Below, one piece after another: positions 17,347 to 25,781 of a DNA stretch of 34,577 nucleotides (positions within the stretch are counted from its first letter, which is position 1; every line of letters starts with the position of its first letter). The stretch spans positions 1 to 34,577 of the forward strand of contig JALSMA010000073.1 of the NCBI GenBank assembly GCA_026988015.1. The letters run 5' to 3'. This stretch comes from Desulfobulbaceae bacterium (GTDB taxonomy: Bacteria > Desulfobacterota > Desulfobulbia > Desulfobulbales > Desulfocapsaceae). The position numbers were made by a program, and so were the translations under genes. Below the pieces are notes generated by a model. That model worked only from the letters and a program-made list of their open reading frames with translations, was not told the DNA's origin and made no database searches.

Positions 17347-17796
17347 TCAGCTGATCAATGTCTTGATGATATCTTTTTTGCCAATGATGCCCGCGAGCCT
17401 GTCATTTTCGATGACGGGCAAGGTGTGGATGTTGTCCTCGGCCATAATGGTTGCAATCTCATCAAGTCCAGTTTCGGGAGAGATTGTTTTAGGAGTCGCG
17501 CTGCATATTTCTGCCACCGAGGTTGCGGCCATTTTTTTCATCTCAGCTTCCATCTTGTCAGGGTTCTCAAGATAGAATACAGAGTCGAGAATAGTTATGA
17601 CTGTGGGGATGTGCAGCTTTTTGGACTGGTCGATGAGGTCGCTCTCCGTGGCTACCGCAATGACCTTGCCTGAGTCATCAAGCACGGGGACTCCACTGAT
17701 ATGATTACTGGTGAGTATGCGCGCAAGCTCAGCAACGGGGGTGTCTTTTTGTACGGAAATAACGTTTCTGGTCATAATATCTCTTGCTGTAAGCAT
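17347..17796 (-). CDS. Two-CBS-domain protein
   Basis: A 149-residue protein made of two CBS motifs (about 1-60 and 85-145), with ARDIMTRNVISVQKDTPV opening the first, SGVPVLDDSGKVIAVATESDL in its second half, and HTLPVIENDRLAGIIGKKDII closing the second. Paired CBS domains bind adenosyl nucleotides (AMP, ATP, SAM) and usually regulate a partner. As a stand-alone unit its partner is unknown. The start follows AGGAGAGCCC. It lies upstream of rpsA on the same strand, but rpsA has its own promoter, so linkage is probably not functional. Confidence 0.9.
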   Translation of the reverse strand: MLTARDIMTRNVISVQKDTPVAELARILTSNHISGVPVLDDSGKVIAVATESDLIDQSKKLHIPTVITILDSVFYLENPDKMEAEMKKMAATSVAEICSATPKTISPETGLDEIATIMAEDNIHTLPVIENDRLAGIIGKKDIIKTLIS

Positions 17797-17927
17797 GGGC
17801 TCTCCTAGTGTGGGCGTGATGGTATCTCTGCGGGGAAATATGTATCCTGTATAGAGTATATCATTTTCACGTTGCTAACTTCAAATAGATAATTTCCGGA
17901 CAGTTGAAAAAAGGGGAGTAGGGATGC

Positions 17928-18023
17928 ATGGAAAGTGAGTGGCTTTGGAGCACCTTGCTGGCCTGGGATAATTTTATGGAATGTGGTGAGTGCGCCAAAA
18001 TAAAAGCTGAATCAGTATGTTAG
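17928..18023 (+). CDS. Possible 31-residue Cys-containing microprotein
   Basis: A short frame starting ATG at 17928, preceded by GGGGAGTAGGG, which offers a plausible ribosome binding site. The 31 residues include three Trp, an ECGEC (C-x-x-C) motif and a C-terminal Cys. It sits inside the 472 bp gap between the divergent two-CBS and PhnD-like genes. I do not recognise it. Chance occurrence is quite possible for so short a frame; coding is supported only by the upstream purine-rich motif and the unusual composition. Nothing else was recognised in the gap. Confidence 0.22.
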   Translation: MESEWLWSTLLAWDNFMECGECAKIKAESVC

Positions 18024-18268
18024 GTCGAGGTGTCTGTGGTGTGAGTGTGTTGCAAATCTAAATGTAGAAATGAGAGTGGTTCCTATTGTCGCACTTCTTT
18101 TTTGTCGGATTTTGTCTTGACTTCTGTTTTTGGGATGGGTAATTGTGCCTATGGTTTGGATGTTTTGGGAAAAGACTGCTTACCAGCCGGGAGGGACGAA
18201 TATCAGCCAGAATATTGATAGAAAAATGTAAATCGACTGTTGTCGAATGTGTCATTCCAGGAGAATGT

Positions 18269-19150
18269 ATGAGCAGAGAATGCGGAAAACTATGTTCATT
18301 TCTGATAGTTGTGACTTTTCTGGTTTGTATTCCTGTTGGCAGTGTCTGGTGTCATGATGCTCCTGTCAGAGTAGCTGTCCTCTCCTGCATGGATCCCGTG
18401 AAGACCTATAAAAAATTTCACCCTCTGGCTCATTATCTTGAGACTCAAATAGGTCGAGAGGTCAGCCTCCTGGTTCCCAGGGATTATTCCGCTTTTATGC
18501 GTATGGTGAAACAGGGACAAGTGGATTTTTCCTATCAGCCAGCACATATTTTTCTAACTTTGGAAAACTATCTGAACCCTGAAATGCGCCTCAGCACCCT
18601 GACCATGTCAGGAGAGCGTCAGCATCGTGCTTTACTTATTGTTCGTGCAGACAGCTCTATTAAGGGGGTTGCTGATTTGCGTGGCAAGTCGGTCCTCTTT
18701 GGGCCAGAGCAGTCAACGGTAAAATCATTTGCTGCAAAACAGCTTCTGGTAGAGCATGGTATTAACCTGGAGAGCGACCTCCACGACAGCAGTTATGGTT
18801 CCTCCTGTGAGAAAACAGCTTTTAATGTCTATCTGAAGGCTTATGATGCCGGGTTTGTCTGTGCTCACAGTTATCATACTCTTATGGGGAGAAAGAACTC
18901 TGAATGGCCTATTCCCCCGGCAAGCTTGAGGGTCGTGGCGAAGACAAACCCTATCCCAACCTGGATTTTTTCCGCATCAAAAAATGTTAACCCGGAAATG
19001 GTGACGGTAGTCAGAGAGGCACTTCTTGCTTTGTCCAGTCATCCCACAGAAGAGCATCTGGAGATTCTCCACAATATTGAGTCATCCGGATTTGATATTA
19101 CAAGCGAGAATGACCTCAGAATGCTGCGTAAACGGTTTGTTTCTCAATGA
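18269..19150 (+). CDS. Periplasmic PhnD/phosphonate-type substrate-binding protein
   Basis: A 293-residue protein with a signal peptide (hydrophobic core about 9-24) and a PhnD-like (PF12974-type) type 2 periplasmic binding fold: VRVAVLSCMDP, HPLAHYLETQIGREV, GQVDFSYQPAHIF, DLRGKSVLFGPEQST and the second-lobe AYDAGFVCAHSY. The start at 18269 is chosen for its AGGAG and its signal peptide; the frame is open further upstream to 18143 without support. No ABC permease or ATPase follows. Instead its stop overlaps the diguanylate cyclase start (ATGA), so it more likely senses a ligand for that enzyme than feeds a transporter. The ligand is unknown. Confidence 0.88.
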   Translation: MSRECGKLCSFLIVVTFLVCIPVGSVWCHDAPVRVAVLSCMDPVKTYKKFHPLAHYLETQIGREVSLLVPRDYSAFMRMVKQGQVDFSYQPAHIFLTLENYLNPEMRLSTLTMSGERQHRALLIVRADSSIKGVADLRGKSVLFGPEQSTVKSFAAKQLLVEHGINLESDLHDSSYGSSCEKTAFNVYLKAYDAGFVCAHSYHTLMGRKNSEWPIPPASLRVVAKTNPIPTWIFSASKNVNPEMVTVVREALLALSSHPTEEHLEILHNIESSGFDITSENDLRMLRKRFVSQ

Positions 19151-20361
19151 TCAGTTTTCGTACTAAACTTGTCGTCCTTATCTCTGTTCTGGTGACAGTC
19201 AGTCAGCTTACCACCGGTTTTGTTATCAGCAGGCAGTCAGAAGAAGCGCTGTGTGAGCAGAATGACCGAATCGCCATGGCCATGGCTCGGAATATCTCGA
19301 AAATTTCCACAAAATCGTTTTTGAGCCGGGACCTTGCGAGCTTGTATGAGCAGGTCAAGCTTGCCATGCTGGAGCAGAATGTACTTTTTGTGAAGATTGT
19401 TGATTTGGATAACAGAATAATAATGTCAGAAACACTCTCTGAAGTGGGGGCTATGCTGTCTTTTTCCAGTGAGAACCTTTCCAGCCCTGTTGCTCCCGGA
19501 GAACTGATACTCGATGGCTCTTCGGCAAAGATCGTAGAGCCGGTGGTGCTTAGTGGTGAAACTCTGGGACATGTGATTCTTGGATATTCTCATGTTGAGA
19601 TACGGGTAGCCATCTTAGCTCTGAAGAAAAAGATACTGACCACACTGCTCATTGGCCTTTCAGGAGCTATATTCATAGCAGTGTTGATCACAGGGATGAT
19701 AACAGCACCACTGATGAAGCTTGAAGCTGCAGCTGCCAGGATTGCTTCTGGTAAATTTGATCTGACAAAACCTGCCAGGAAACAGGGCGATGAATTCTAT
19801 CTTCTTTCGCAGACCATGTATGACATGGCTAAACGACTGGAGTCGCTGGTCTATAATGACCCCTTGACAGGGGTGTATAATCGTCTTTTGTTAAATAGCA
19901 GGCTACGCGAAGAGCTGGCCCGCAGTAATCGTTACAACTGGCCCCTTGCCATGTTGATGATAGATATAGATCATTTCAAAAAAATCAATGATACTTATGG
20001 GCACCTGGTTGGCGATGAAATGCTGCTTGCCTGTACCCGGATCTTCTCAGAACATATAAGGGAAGAAGATTGTTTGGCTCGTTTTGGCGGGGAGGAGTTT
20101 GTTGTTCTTGCTCCAAATATGACCTCGGACAATGCCATGCTACTCGCTGAAAGGATCCGTCAGGCTGTTGTGGATGAACACTTTATATCGAGCCAGGATA
20201 CTGGGGTGATTCGGATGACAGTAAGTATTGGCGTTTCCCTTTATCCAGCTCATGCCCGGACTGAAAATGAGCTGATTGCAACGGCTGATCAGGCATTGTA
20301 CAGTGCTAAAACCAGCGGTAGAAACAGGGCCATACTTTTTTCCCGGTACTCCGGGTCGTGA
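19147..20361 (+). CDS. Membrane-bound diguanylate cyclase (GGDEF)
   Basis: Makes the second messenger c-di-GMP from two GTP. The 404 residues have a membrane segment at about 5-27, a periplasmic region of about 135 residues, a second membrane segment at 163-186, a HAMP-like linker (187-235) and a GGDEF domain (about 237-400). The active-site signature is intact as GGEEF (314-318), and an inhibitory I-site RxxD (R305-D308) sits five residues before it, so product inhibition is expected. Its start overlaps the PhnD-like gene by 4 bp (ATGA), implying translational coupling. The periplasmic part is the likely docking or sensing site for that binding protein. Confidence 0.95.
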   Translation: MISFRTKLVVLISVLVTVSQLTTGFVISRQSEEALCEQNDRIAMAMARNISKISTKSFLSRDLASLYEQVKLAMLEQNVLFVKIVDLDNRIIMSETLSEVGAMLSFSSENLSSPVAPGELILDGSSAKIVEPVVLSGETLGHVILGYSHVEIRVAILALKKKILTTLLIGLSGAIFIAVLITGMITAPLMKLEAAAARIASGKFDLTKPARKQGDEFYLLSQTMYDMAKRLESLVYNDPLTGVYNRLLLNSRLREELARSNRYNWPLAMLMIDIDHFKKINDTYGHLVGDEMLLACTRIFSEHIREEDCLARFGGEEFVVLAPNMTSDNAMLLAERIRQAVVDEHFISSQDTGVIRMTVSIGVSLYPAHARTENELIATADQALYSAKTSGRNRAILFSRYSGS

Positions 20362-20466
20362 TGGCTTTTTTCTGCCCCAAGGGTGCTATATATGGTATGG
20401 TGCCGCCATCGAAAATAACAGACAGCCTGGTTTAGCAGGTTCAGGAGAGTAAAAGAGGGAGAGGAA

Positions 20467-21561
20467 ATGGCAGTTTTAGAGCTAGAATCGCTGGGCAGGA
20501 GGGAGCTTTCCTCTGTGCCTGTGGCAGAACTTATGGATCGGGCTCAGGTCGTGGCAGCAGTACAGACAGCAAATTATGACCAAGGGGAGCAGGCGGCACT
20601 CACGGCCGAGATCAAATTGTTACTGCAAAAAGAGAATGCTGTTCTTGTGGCACACTATTACACATCCCCAGAGCTGCAGCAGCTTGCGGAGGAGACCGGT
20701 GGCTTTGTAGCTGATTCTCTGGAAATGGCCCGCTTTGGAAGTGAGCATTCTGCGACGACTCTGGTGGTGGCAGGGGTTCGCTTTATGGGTGAGACCGCAA
20801 AAATACTCAATCCTGAGAAACGAATTTTAATGCCTGATGCAGATGCCACCTGCTCTCTTGATATTGAATGTCATGTGGATCTTTTTTCAGAATTTTGTGA
20901 CACACATCCCGATCATACAGTTGTGGTTTATGCCAACACCAGTGCTGCTGTGAAGGCTAGGGCCGACTGGGTGGTTACTTCGGGAATTGCATTGCCCATA
21001 ATCAAATACCTCGCCGAGCAGGGGCAGAAAGTGCTCTGGGCCCCCGATAAACACCTCGGTGCATACGTGCAGGGGGCCACAGGTGTTGAAATGCTGATTT
21101 GGCCCGGAAGTTGTGTGGTGCATGAGCTGTTCAAGGCAGATGGGATAAGGGCATTGAAAAAGAGATATCCGAATGCGGCTATTCTGGTTCATCCTGAATC
21201 ACCCATGGAAATAGTGGCTATGGCTGATGTGGTTGGATCAACCACTGCTCTTATCAAGGCCGGCAGTGAGCTTGCGGCGACGGAGTTTATTGTGGCAACA
21301 GAGCCTGGTATTTTCTATAAGATGAAACAGGCTGAACCGGATAAGCTCTTTCTGGAAGCGCCCACTGGTGGTGCAGGTGGTAGTTGTGAGAGCTGTATCC
21401 GTTGTCCCTGGATGGCAATGAACGGCCTTCGGAACCTTGCTGAGACCTTGAAGACAGGTAGGGATGAGATTCTGGTTGCTGAAGCACTCCGGAAGAAGGC
21501 ACTGATACCATTGCAGCGAATGATGGACTTTGCTAAAGGTCCACATGCTTCAGTGAAGTAG
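20467..21561 (+). CDS. nadA: Quinolinate synthase
   Basis: Condenses iminoaspartate with dihydroxyacetone phosphate to quinolinate in de novo NAD synthesis, using a [4Fe-4S] cluster. The 364 residues include [38 protein letters not shown] and HPESP. The three cluster cysteines are C129, C216 and C313, with the same mutual spacing (87 and 97) as C113, C200 and C297 of E. coli NadA. The [10 protein letters not shown] signature is intact. An N-terminal extension of about 16 residues precedes the E. coli-equivalent start. The nadB and nadC partners are not in this window. It follows the cyclase after 105 bp and is convergent with the aldolase/dehydrogenase gene. Confidence 0.97.
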   Translation: MAVLELESLGRRELSSVPVAELMDRAQVVAAVQTANYDQGEQAALTAEIKLLLQKENAVLVAHYYTSPELQQLAEETGGFVADSLEMARFGSEHSATTLVVAGVRFMGETAKILNPEKRILMPDADATCSLDIECHVDLFSEFCDTHPDHTVVVYANTSAAVKARADWVVTSGIALPIIKYLAEQGQKVLWAPDKHLGAYVQGATGVEMLIWPGSCVVHELFKADGIRALKKRYPNAAILVHPESPMEIVAMADVVGSTTALIKAGSELAATEFIVATEPGIFYKMKQAEPDKLFLEAPTGGAGGSCESCIRCPWMAMNGLRNLAETLKTGRDEILVAEALRKKALIPLQRMMDFAKGPHASVK

Positions 21562-21596
21562 GATCCGTAGGTGTCCGGTTGCAGTTTATATTGTTC

Positions 21597-23696
21597 TCAG
21601 CGGGGGAAAGCCGCAGCTACGCCACCGTCAACGGGTAGAGTCGCCCCTGTGGTTGGTGTGAGGCTGGATGCAAAAAAAACCACTGCATTCCCAACGTGAT
21701 TGGCAAGAACTTCTGTTTTTAAGAGGTTGCGTTCCCGGTAATAGGCTTTTAAGCCTTGCGGATCAAGATTCCTGGATCGCATTCTGTCTGGCCCCACCAC
21801 ATCCCACAATCCGGACGACACTCCGTGGTCATCAAAAATTGCATCAGCGTTGATCATATTGACCCGGACGTTGTGAGGTGCAAGTTCCATGGCGGCAATT
21901 TTTCCAAGTTGGTGTGCTCCTGCCTTGGATGAGGAATAGGCTCCAAAAGCAGTACCTGGTGCAAAGACATTCTTTGAGCTGTTGATGACAATATGACAGG
22001 GGGCAGATCCTAGGGCAGCCTGGCCCTTAAAGACTGGGATGGCGGCCTGGATGACCTGAAACACCCCCATGGTGTTTACCTCAGTTACCTGCCGGAATGT
22101 ATCTTCATCAAGCTCTTCCAGAGTGGCTACATGGGCAAGTCCCGCGTTGGGAACCAGGATGTCAAGACCGCCCAGTTCTCTGATAATGGTTGCCATACCT
22201 TCCTGAACAGTTTTTTTGTCCGTGACATCCATGGTGAGGGCACTGATACGCTCTTTCGGGAATTCAGATTGTAGCAGGTCGTATACCTTCTCCAGGCGTT
22301 TTTTACTCAAATCTGAAAGGTAGACATGGGCACCTGCCTGTAACAGCTTTCTGCCAATTCCACAGGCAATAGCACCTCCACCGCCTGTGACAAGTGCCAC
22401 CTGACCGGCTAAAGGGAGCGGTGGTGTGTTCCCCAGCTTGACCTGCTCAAGACTCCAGTATTCCATGTCAAAAATATGGGCTTCCTCCAGTTCCCGGTAT
22501 GGGGCAATACCGGCACCCTTTTGTTTTGCCATGAGGGTATGCAGAGCTATATCTCCGGCAATGCGAGCTGCTTTTTCACTGTGTCCGCAGCTAATCATTC
22601 CCAACCCGGGGATAAGTATGACCCGTGGTTTGGGATCAAGGCAGATGCGTATCACTCCCTTATCCCGGATCTGGGTTTCAAAGTAGTTCAGGTAGGCTTT
22701 TTCATATGCAACAAGACTATGTTTGATTGTCGTGGCCAATGTTTCCTCATGGCTGTTTTGAATGTTCAGCCAGAGAGGATAGTTTTTGGTACGGATCACA
22801 TGATCAGGGGTGAGGACTCCTGAGGTGTAGCGTGATTGTGCATCTTTTTCCTGGAGGTAGTCGAGTACTTCCCTGTCCTGGTTCAGAAGGAGGTAGAAAG
22901 GGCGGGAGGTACCGTTCTCTGTGATAGTCAGGGCGCCGCGTAACAGGGGCAGGATGGTACTTGCAGAGAGCTTCGGTCTGTCTGGCTGTGTCGCAGCAGG
23001 TGCGGTGCTTTTTGATGCTGCAATGTATTCCTCGGCCAGGTTGACATAGTGGATCATTTTGCTGTAAGCAGCCTCCCCGCTTTGTCCAAAGGTGAAAATA
23101 CCATGGTTGAGCAGGATGATGGCTTCCATGTCCGGTTGTTTTTCATAGAGTTCCACTACTTTTCTAGAAAGGGGAAAGCCTGGCATGATCCAGGGAAGGA
23201 TTCCAATTCTTTTACCCAGCACCTCTTTAAGCCGCTCTTCGGGGGTGGTCATATTGGTCAGGGTGACAATGGCATCTGCATGGGTATGGTCGATGAACTT
23301 ATGAGGGAGAAATGCATGGACCAGTGTTTCGATCGAAGGGTTGGGCGCAGTTGCATCCAGCATGTGGGTCTTGAACTGGTTAACCATCTCCTCGTCTGAC
23401 AGTTGCTCAAGGGGGCGGAGGCGCTGAAGATAGGTGAGGTCAAGGGCTGGAAAGCCCTGGGGCTCAATGGTGGCCAGATCCCAGCCACTCCCCTTGATAA
23501 ACAGAACCTTGCAGGGATCACCGAGGAGGTCGGTGATGGTGGATTTTACCGAAGTATTGCCGCCGCCATGCAGTACCAGGTTTTCTTCCTGGCCAATGAG
23601 GCGGGATGTATAGGTGCGCATCGCAAGATCCGCATTGCAACCATCTTTGGATTTTGCGTAACGTTCTGCGTCGCTTGCTGAATATCTGTTTTCCAT
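21597..23696 (-). CDS. Bifunctional class II aldolase / short-chain dehydrogenase
   Basis: A fusion of about 699 residues. The N-terminal half is a class II aldolase/adducin fold with HGGGNTSVK, the HTHADA metal-binding site and a later LNHGIF histidine. The C-terminal part is a Rossmann short-chain dehydrogenase with VTGGGGAIACGIG for cofactor, PNAG and the catalytic YSSSKAGAHQ (Y-x-x-x-K). The family (RhaD/YuxG-like) is linked to rhamnulose or related sugar-phosphate breakdown with lactaldehyde oxidation; no other rhamnose gene is present, so the substrate is open. The start at 23696 fits family alignment. A GTG at 23738, overlapping the upstream gene by 17 bp, is the alternative. No good ribosome binding site decides. 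Confidence 0.92.
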   Translation of the reverse strand: MENRYSASDAERYAKSKDGCNADLAMRTYTSRLIGQEENLVLHGGGNTSVKSTITDLLGDPCKVLFIKGSGWDLATIEPQGFPALDLTYLQRLRPLEQLSDEEMVNQFKTHMLDATAPNPSIETLVHAFLPHKFIDHTHADAIVTLTNMTTPEERLKEVLGKRIGILPWIMPGFPLSRKVVELYEKQPDMEAIILLNHGIFTFGQSGEAAYSKMIHYVNLAEEYIAASKSTAPAATQPDRPKLSASTILPLLRGALTITENGTSRPFYLLLNQDREVLDYLQEKDAQSRYTSGVLTPDHVIRTKNYPLWLNIQNSHEETLATTIKHSLVAYEKAYLNYFETQIRDKGVIRICLDPKPRVILIPGLGMISCGHSEKAARIAGDIALHTLMAKQKGAGIAPYRELEEAHIFDMEYWSLEQVKLGNTPPLPLAGQVALVTGGGGAIACGIGRKLLQAGAHVYLSDLSKKRLEKVYDLLQSEFPKERISALTMDVTDKKTVQEGMATIIRELGGLDILVPNAGLAHVATLEELDEDTFRQVTEVNTMGVFQVIQAAIPVFKGQAALGSAPCHIVINSSKNVFAPGTAFGAYSSSKAGAHQLGKIAAMELAPHNVRVNMINADAIFDDHGVSSGLWDVVGPDRMRSRNLDPQGLKAYYRERNLLKTEVLANHVGNAVVFFASSLTPTTGATLPVDGGVAAAFPR

Positions 23697-23721
23697 TCTG
23701 TTCGTTTGTGTTGTAGAGTTT

Positions 23722-24414
23722 CTAGCCGCTGTAGGCACTTATCTCAGCCATGAGCGAACCGAAGAGTTCTTCGTAGCGTGGAATCGCCTTTCGGAGGATG
23801 GTCAGGAGTTCGGGGATCTCATTGTTATTTACCACCAGATTGGCGGAAAGGGCGAGGGCTTCCAGGTCATAAAGGGTGGAAAACTCAGGGCCGATGAGAA
23901 TGTAGAAGATGAATCTGCGCTTTAACATGGACATATCGCGCATGAAATTATGGAAGGGGGATTCGTCAAGGGGACCGGGCCTGAAACTGGTGTGGAGGAT
24001 GACACTGGCATAATTAATAAATTGCATCTTATCCATGGCCTCTTCATCTGACCCGGCAAAACTGGCCTGGTAGCCGATGCTTTCTATTGCCTTTGCCACG
24101 AGATCTCTTTCAGCTCCTGGGTTAATGAGAATGAGGGTTTGTGGGATGTCTTCAACGACTTCTTCCTCTTCAAACGTTCCTTTCTTGAGCCAGGTAATAT
24201 CTGGAGCTTCCGGCGGTTTGACAGCCCCCGCTGTCAAGTTTGTCTGTTGAGTCGTACTGTTTGGATTGAGGTGGTTGCCGTCAAGCACTATAGCTTCACC
24301 GCATTTAGGGCAGGGCAGGCGGAGCAGACGTCCCGGGGCAAGCTGCTGAATACCTTTTTTTATCTTGTCGCTGAGTTTTAATTTTCTGTTGCAGTTTTGG
24401 CATGTTATGGTCAT
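23722..24414 (-). CDS. Zinc-ribbon (MJ0042-like) protein with receiver-like domain
   Basis: A 230-residue soluble protein. It begins with a zinc ribbon of two CxxC pairs (C5/C8 and C35/C38), a form found in deltaproteobacterial regulatory and motility proteins. A flexible proline-rich linker (about 50-80) precedes a domain at about 88-215 that begins QTLILINPGAERDLVAKAIESIGY and alternates strands and helices like a response-regulator receiver, but the phosphoacceptor Asp is not evident (the expected strand ends VILHTSF). It therefore looks like a pseudo-receiver. The start follows GAGGA. It begins 11 bp after the PilT-like gene, so it probably acts with or on that ATPase. Confidence 0.75.
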   Translation of the reverse strand: MTITCQNCNRKLKLSDKIKKGIQQLAPGRLLRLPCPKCGEAIVLDGNHLNPNSTTQQTNLTAGAVKPPEAPDITWLKKGTFEEEEVVEDIPQTLILINPGAERDLVAKAIESIGYQASFAGSDEEAMDKMQFINYASVILHTSFRPGPLDESPFHNFMRDMSMLKRRFIFYILIGPEFSTLYDLEALALSANLVVNNNEIPELLTILRKAIPRYEELFGSLMAEISAYSG

Positions 24415-24425
24415 TGTAGTCCTCT

Positions 24426-25592
24426 TTACCAGCGGGTTTGTTCCTCTTCTTCCATGGCCAGACCGGAGAGAGTTGATGTGGCCTCTCCGCGTGATGCTTT
24501 GATGGTGTCGAGGCCTCGGGCAACTTCGTTTCTGTGAGAGCTGTATCGTATGGCGGTCCCTTCAGTGATAAGTTCGGATTCGTACAACTCCAGGATATGC
24601 TGGTCAAAGGTACGCATATCTATGGCAGATCCCTGTTGGATGACTTTGTAAAAGGTCTTTTCCTCATCCTCTCCGTTTAAAATCAGGTCTTTTACCCGCA
24701 GGCTGGTACAGAGAATTTCCATGGCAGCGATTCGGCCACCGCCTACTTTTGGCAGCAGGCGCTGACCAACGACCCATCGAATGGTATCTGCAAGACGGTT
24801 TCTGATTTGGGGCTGCTCCTCCTGCTCAAACATACCGAGGATACGGTTGATGGTCTGTCCTGCGTCAATGGTATGGAGGGTGGAAAGAACAAGGTGTCCG
24901 GTTTCTGCAGCAGTGAGGCCGATTTCCATGGTTTCCCTGTCCCGCATCTCACCTACCAGGATGACTTTCGGAGCCTGTCGCAGTGCCGCACGCATTCCTC
25001 CGGGAAATGTTGAAAAGTCATTGCCAAGTTCGCGTTGGTTGAAGGTGGCCTTTGCATGGGGGTGGACATATTCGATGGGGTCTTCCAGGGTCACGATGTG
25101 GACTGAGCGATCCATGTTTATTTTATGCAGCAATGAGGCAAGAGATGTGGTTTTACCACTACCTGTGGCGCCTGTGAAGAGTACTAGGCCGTTCATCTCC
25201 GCTGCCATCTTGTTAAAGGCTGAGGGGAAATTCATACCTTTGATCGTGGGAATGGTGGTTTCGAGCTTTCTGAGAATGGTGGTGAAGTAGCCTTTCTGGG
25301 TGAAAATGTTGACCCTGAAACGAACCTTGTCACCCAGATTGTAGGATAGATCACAAGATCCCTTTTCAACCAGATCCCGGAGGAGGCGCTTATTGTTGCC
25401 GATGAGGTTCAGGGCAAAGACTTCTGCCTGGAAAGGGGTGAGCCTGTTGACTGGCGGGGTGACAGCAATCGGCATAAGAACTCCGGCAGATTCAACCTGC
25501 AGAGTCTTGCCGACGGTGATATTCAGATCTGAGACATTCTCATATGCCTCGAGCATTGATGTGATCCAATAATCGATTTCTGTTTGTTTCAT
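24426..25592 (-). CDS. PilT/PilU-like type IV pilus retraction ATPase
   Basis: A 388-residue hexameric secretion-type ATPase that would power type IV pilus retraction at the inner membrane. The N-terminal PAS-like part contains VSDLNITVGKT. Walker A GATGSGKTTS spans 141-150, the Asp box HIVTLEDPIEYVH lies at 165-177, Walker B ILVGEMRD at 211-218 and the His box GHLVLSTLHT at 232-241. It is slightly longer than classical PilT (about 345), with a C-terminal extension ending in acidic residues. No pilus structural genes are in the window. PilT and PilU cannot be separated with confidence. Confidence 0.9.
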   Translation of the reverse strand: MKQTEIDYWITSMLEAYENVSDLNITVGKTLQVESAGVLMPIAVTPPVNRLTPFQAEVFALNLIGNNKRLLRDLVEKGSCDLSYNLGDKVRFRVNIFTQKGYFTTILRKLETTIPTIKGMNFPSAFNKMAAEMNGLVLFTGATGSGKTTSLASLLHKINMDRSVHIVTLEDPIEYVHPHAKATFNQRELGNDFSTFPGGMRAALRQAPKVILVGEMRDRETMEIGLTAAETGHLVLSTLHTIDAGQTINRILGMFEQEEQPQIRNRLADTIRWVVGQRLLPKVGGGRIAAMEILCTSLRVKDLILNGEDEEKTFYKVIQQGSAIDMRTFDQHILELYESELITEGTAIRYSSHRNEVARGLDTIKASRGEATSTLSGLAMEEEEQTRW

Positions 25593-25634
25593 TCATTCTC
25601 TCCAGATTTTTTTTTACACACCTGTTATTTTCAT

Positions 25635-25640
25635 AGTATA
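25635..25640 (-). promoter_or_regulatory. Possible -10 element for the pilT-like operon
   Basis: On the minus strand TATACT lies 43 bp upstream of the PilT-like start in the divergent gap with ilvD. No good -35 hexamer is seen at 16-18 bp, so this is a weak call. Confidence 0.25.
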
Positions 25641-25715
25641 TTGTCACAAACAAGACAAGAAGTTCAGATTTTTTATTTATTAAAGAAAGATAAGGGCTAC
25701 TTAAATAGCAGGTAT

Positions 25716-25757
25716 GTATTCCCGCGTCGATTGCTTTTGGGATACCGACTTTTTTTT
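25716..25757 (+). promoter_or_regulatory. Terminator-like hairpin in the ilvD leader (possible attenuator)
   Basis: The arms GTATTCCC (25716-25723) and GGGATAC (25739-25745) pair with one bulged base, and eight T residues follow at 25750-25757, just before the ilvD ribosome binding site. A terminator placed between a promoter and an amino-acid biosynthetic gene suggests attenuation. The overlapping short frame has few Ile, Leu or Val codons, so a classical leader peptide is not supported. Confidence 0.3.
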
Positions 25758-25781
25758 AGGTGAGCTTTAGAGGTGAACAGT

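Noticed and set aside
18111-18145. TTGACT with TAATTG 17 bp downstream as the PhnD-like promoter
   Set aside because: The -10 candidate matches consensus at only two of six positions.
25710-25767. Short frame overlapping the ilvD leader hairpin as a possible attenuation leader peptide
   Set aside because: The 18-codon frame has one Val, two Leu and no Ile, and no properly spaced ribosome binding site, so it does not fit a branched-chain leader peptide.
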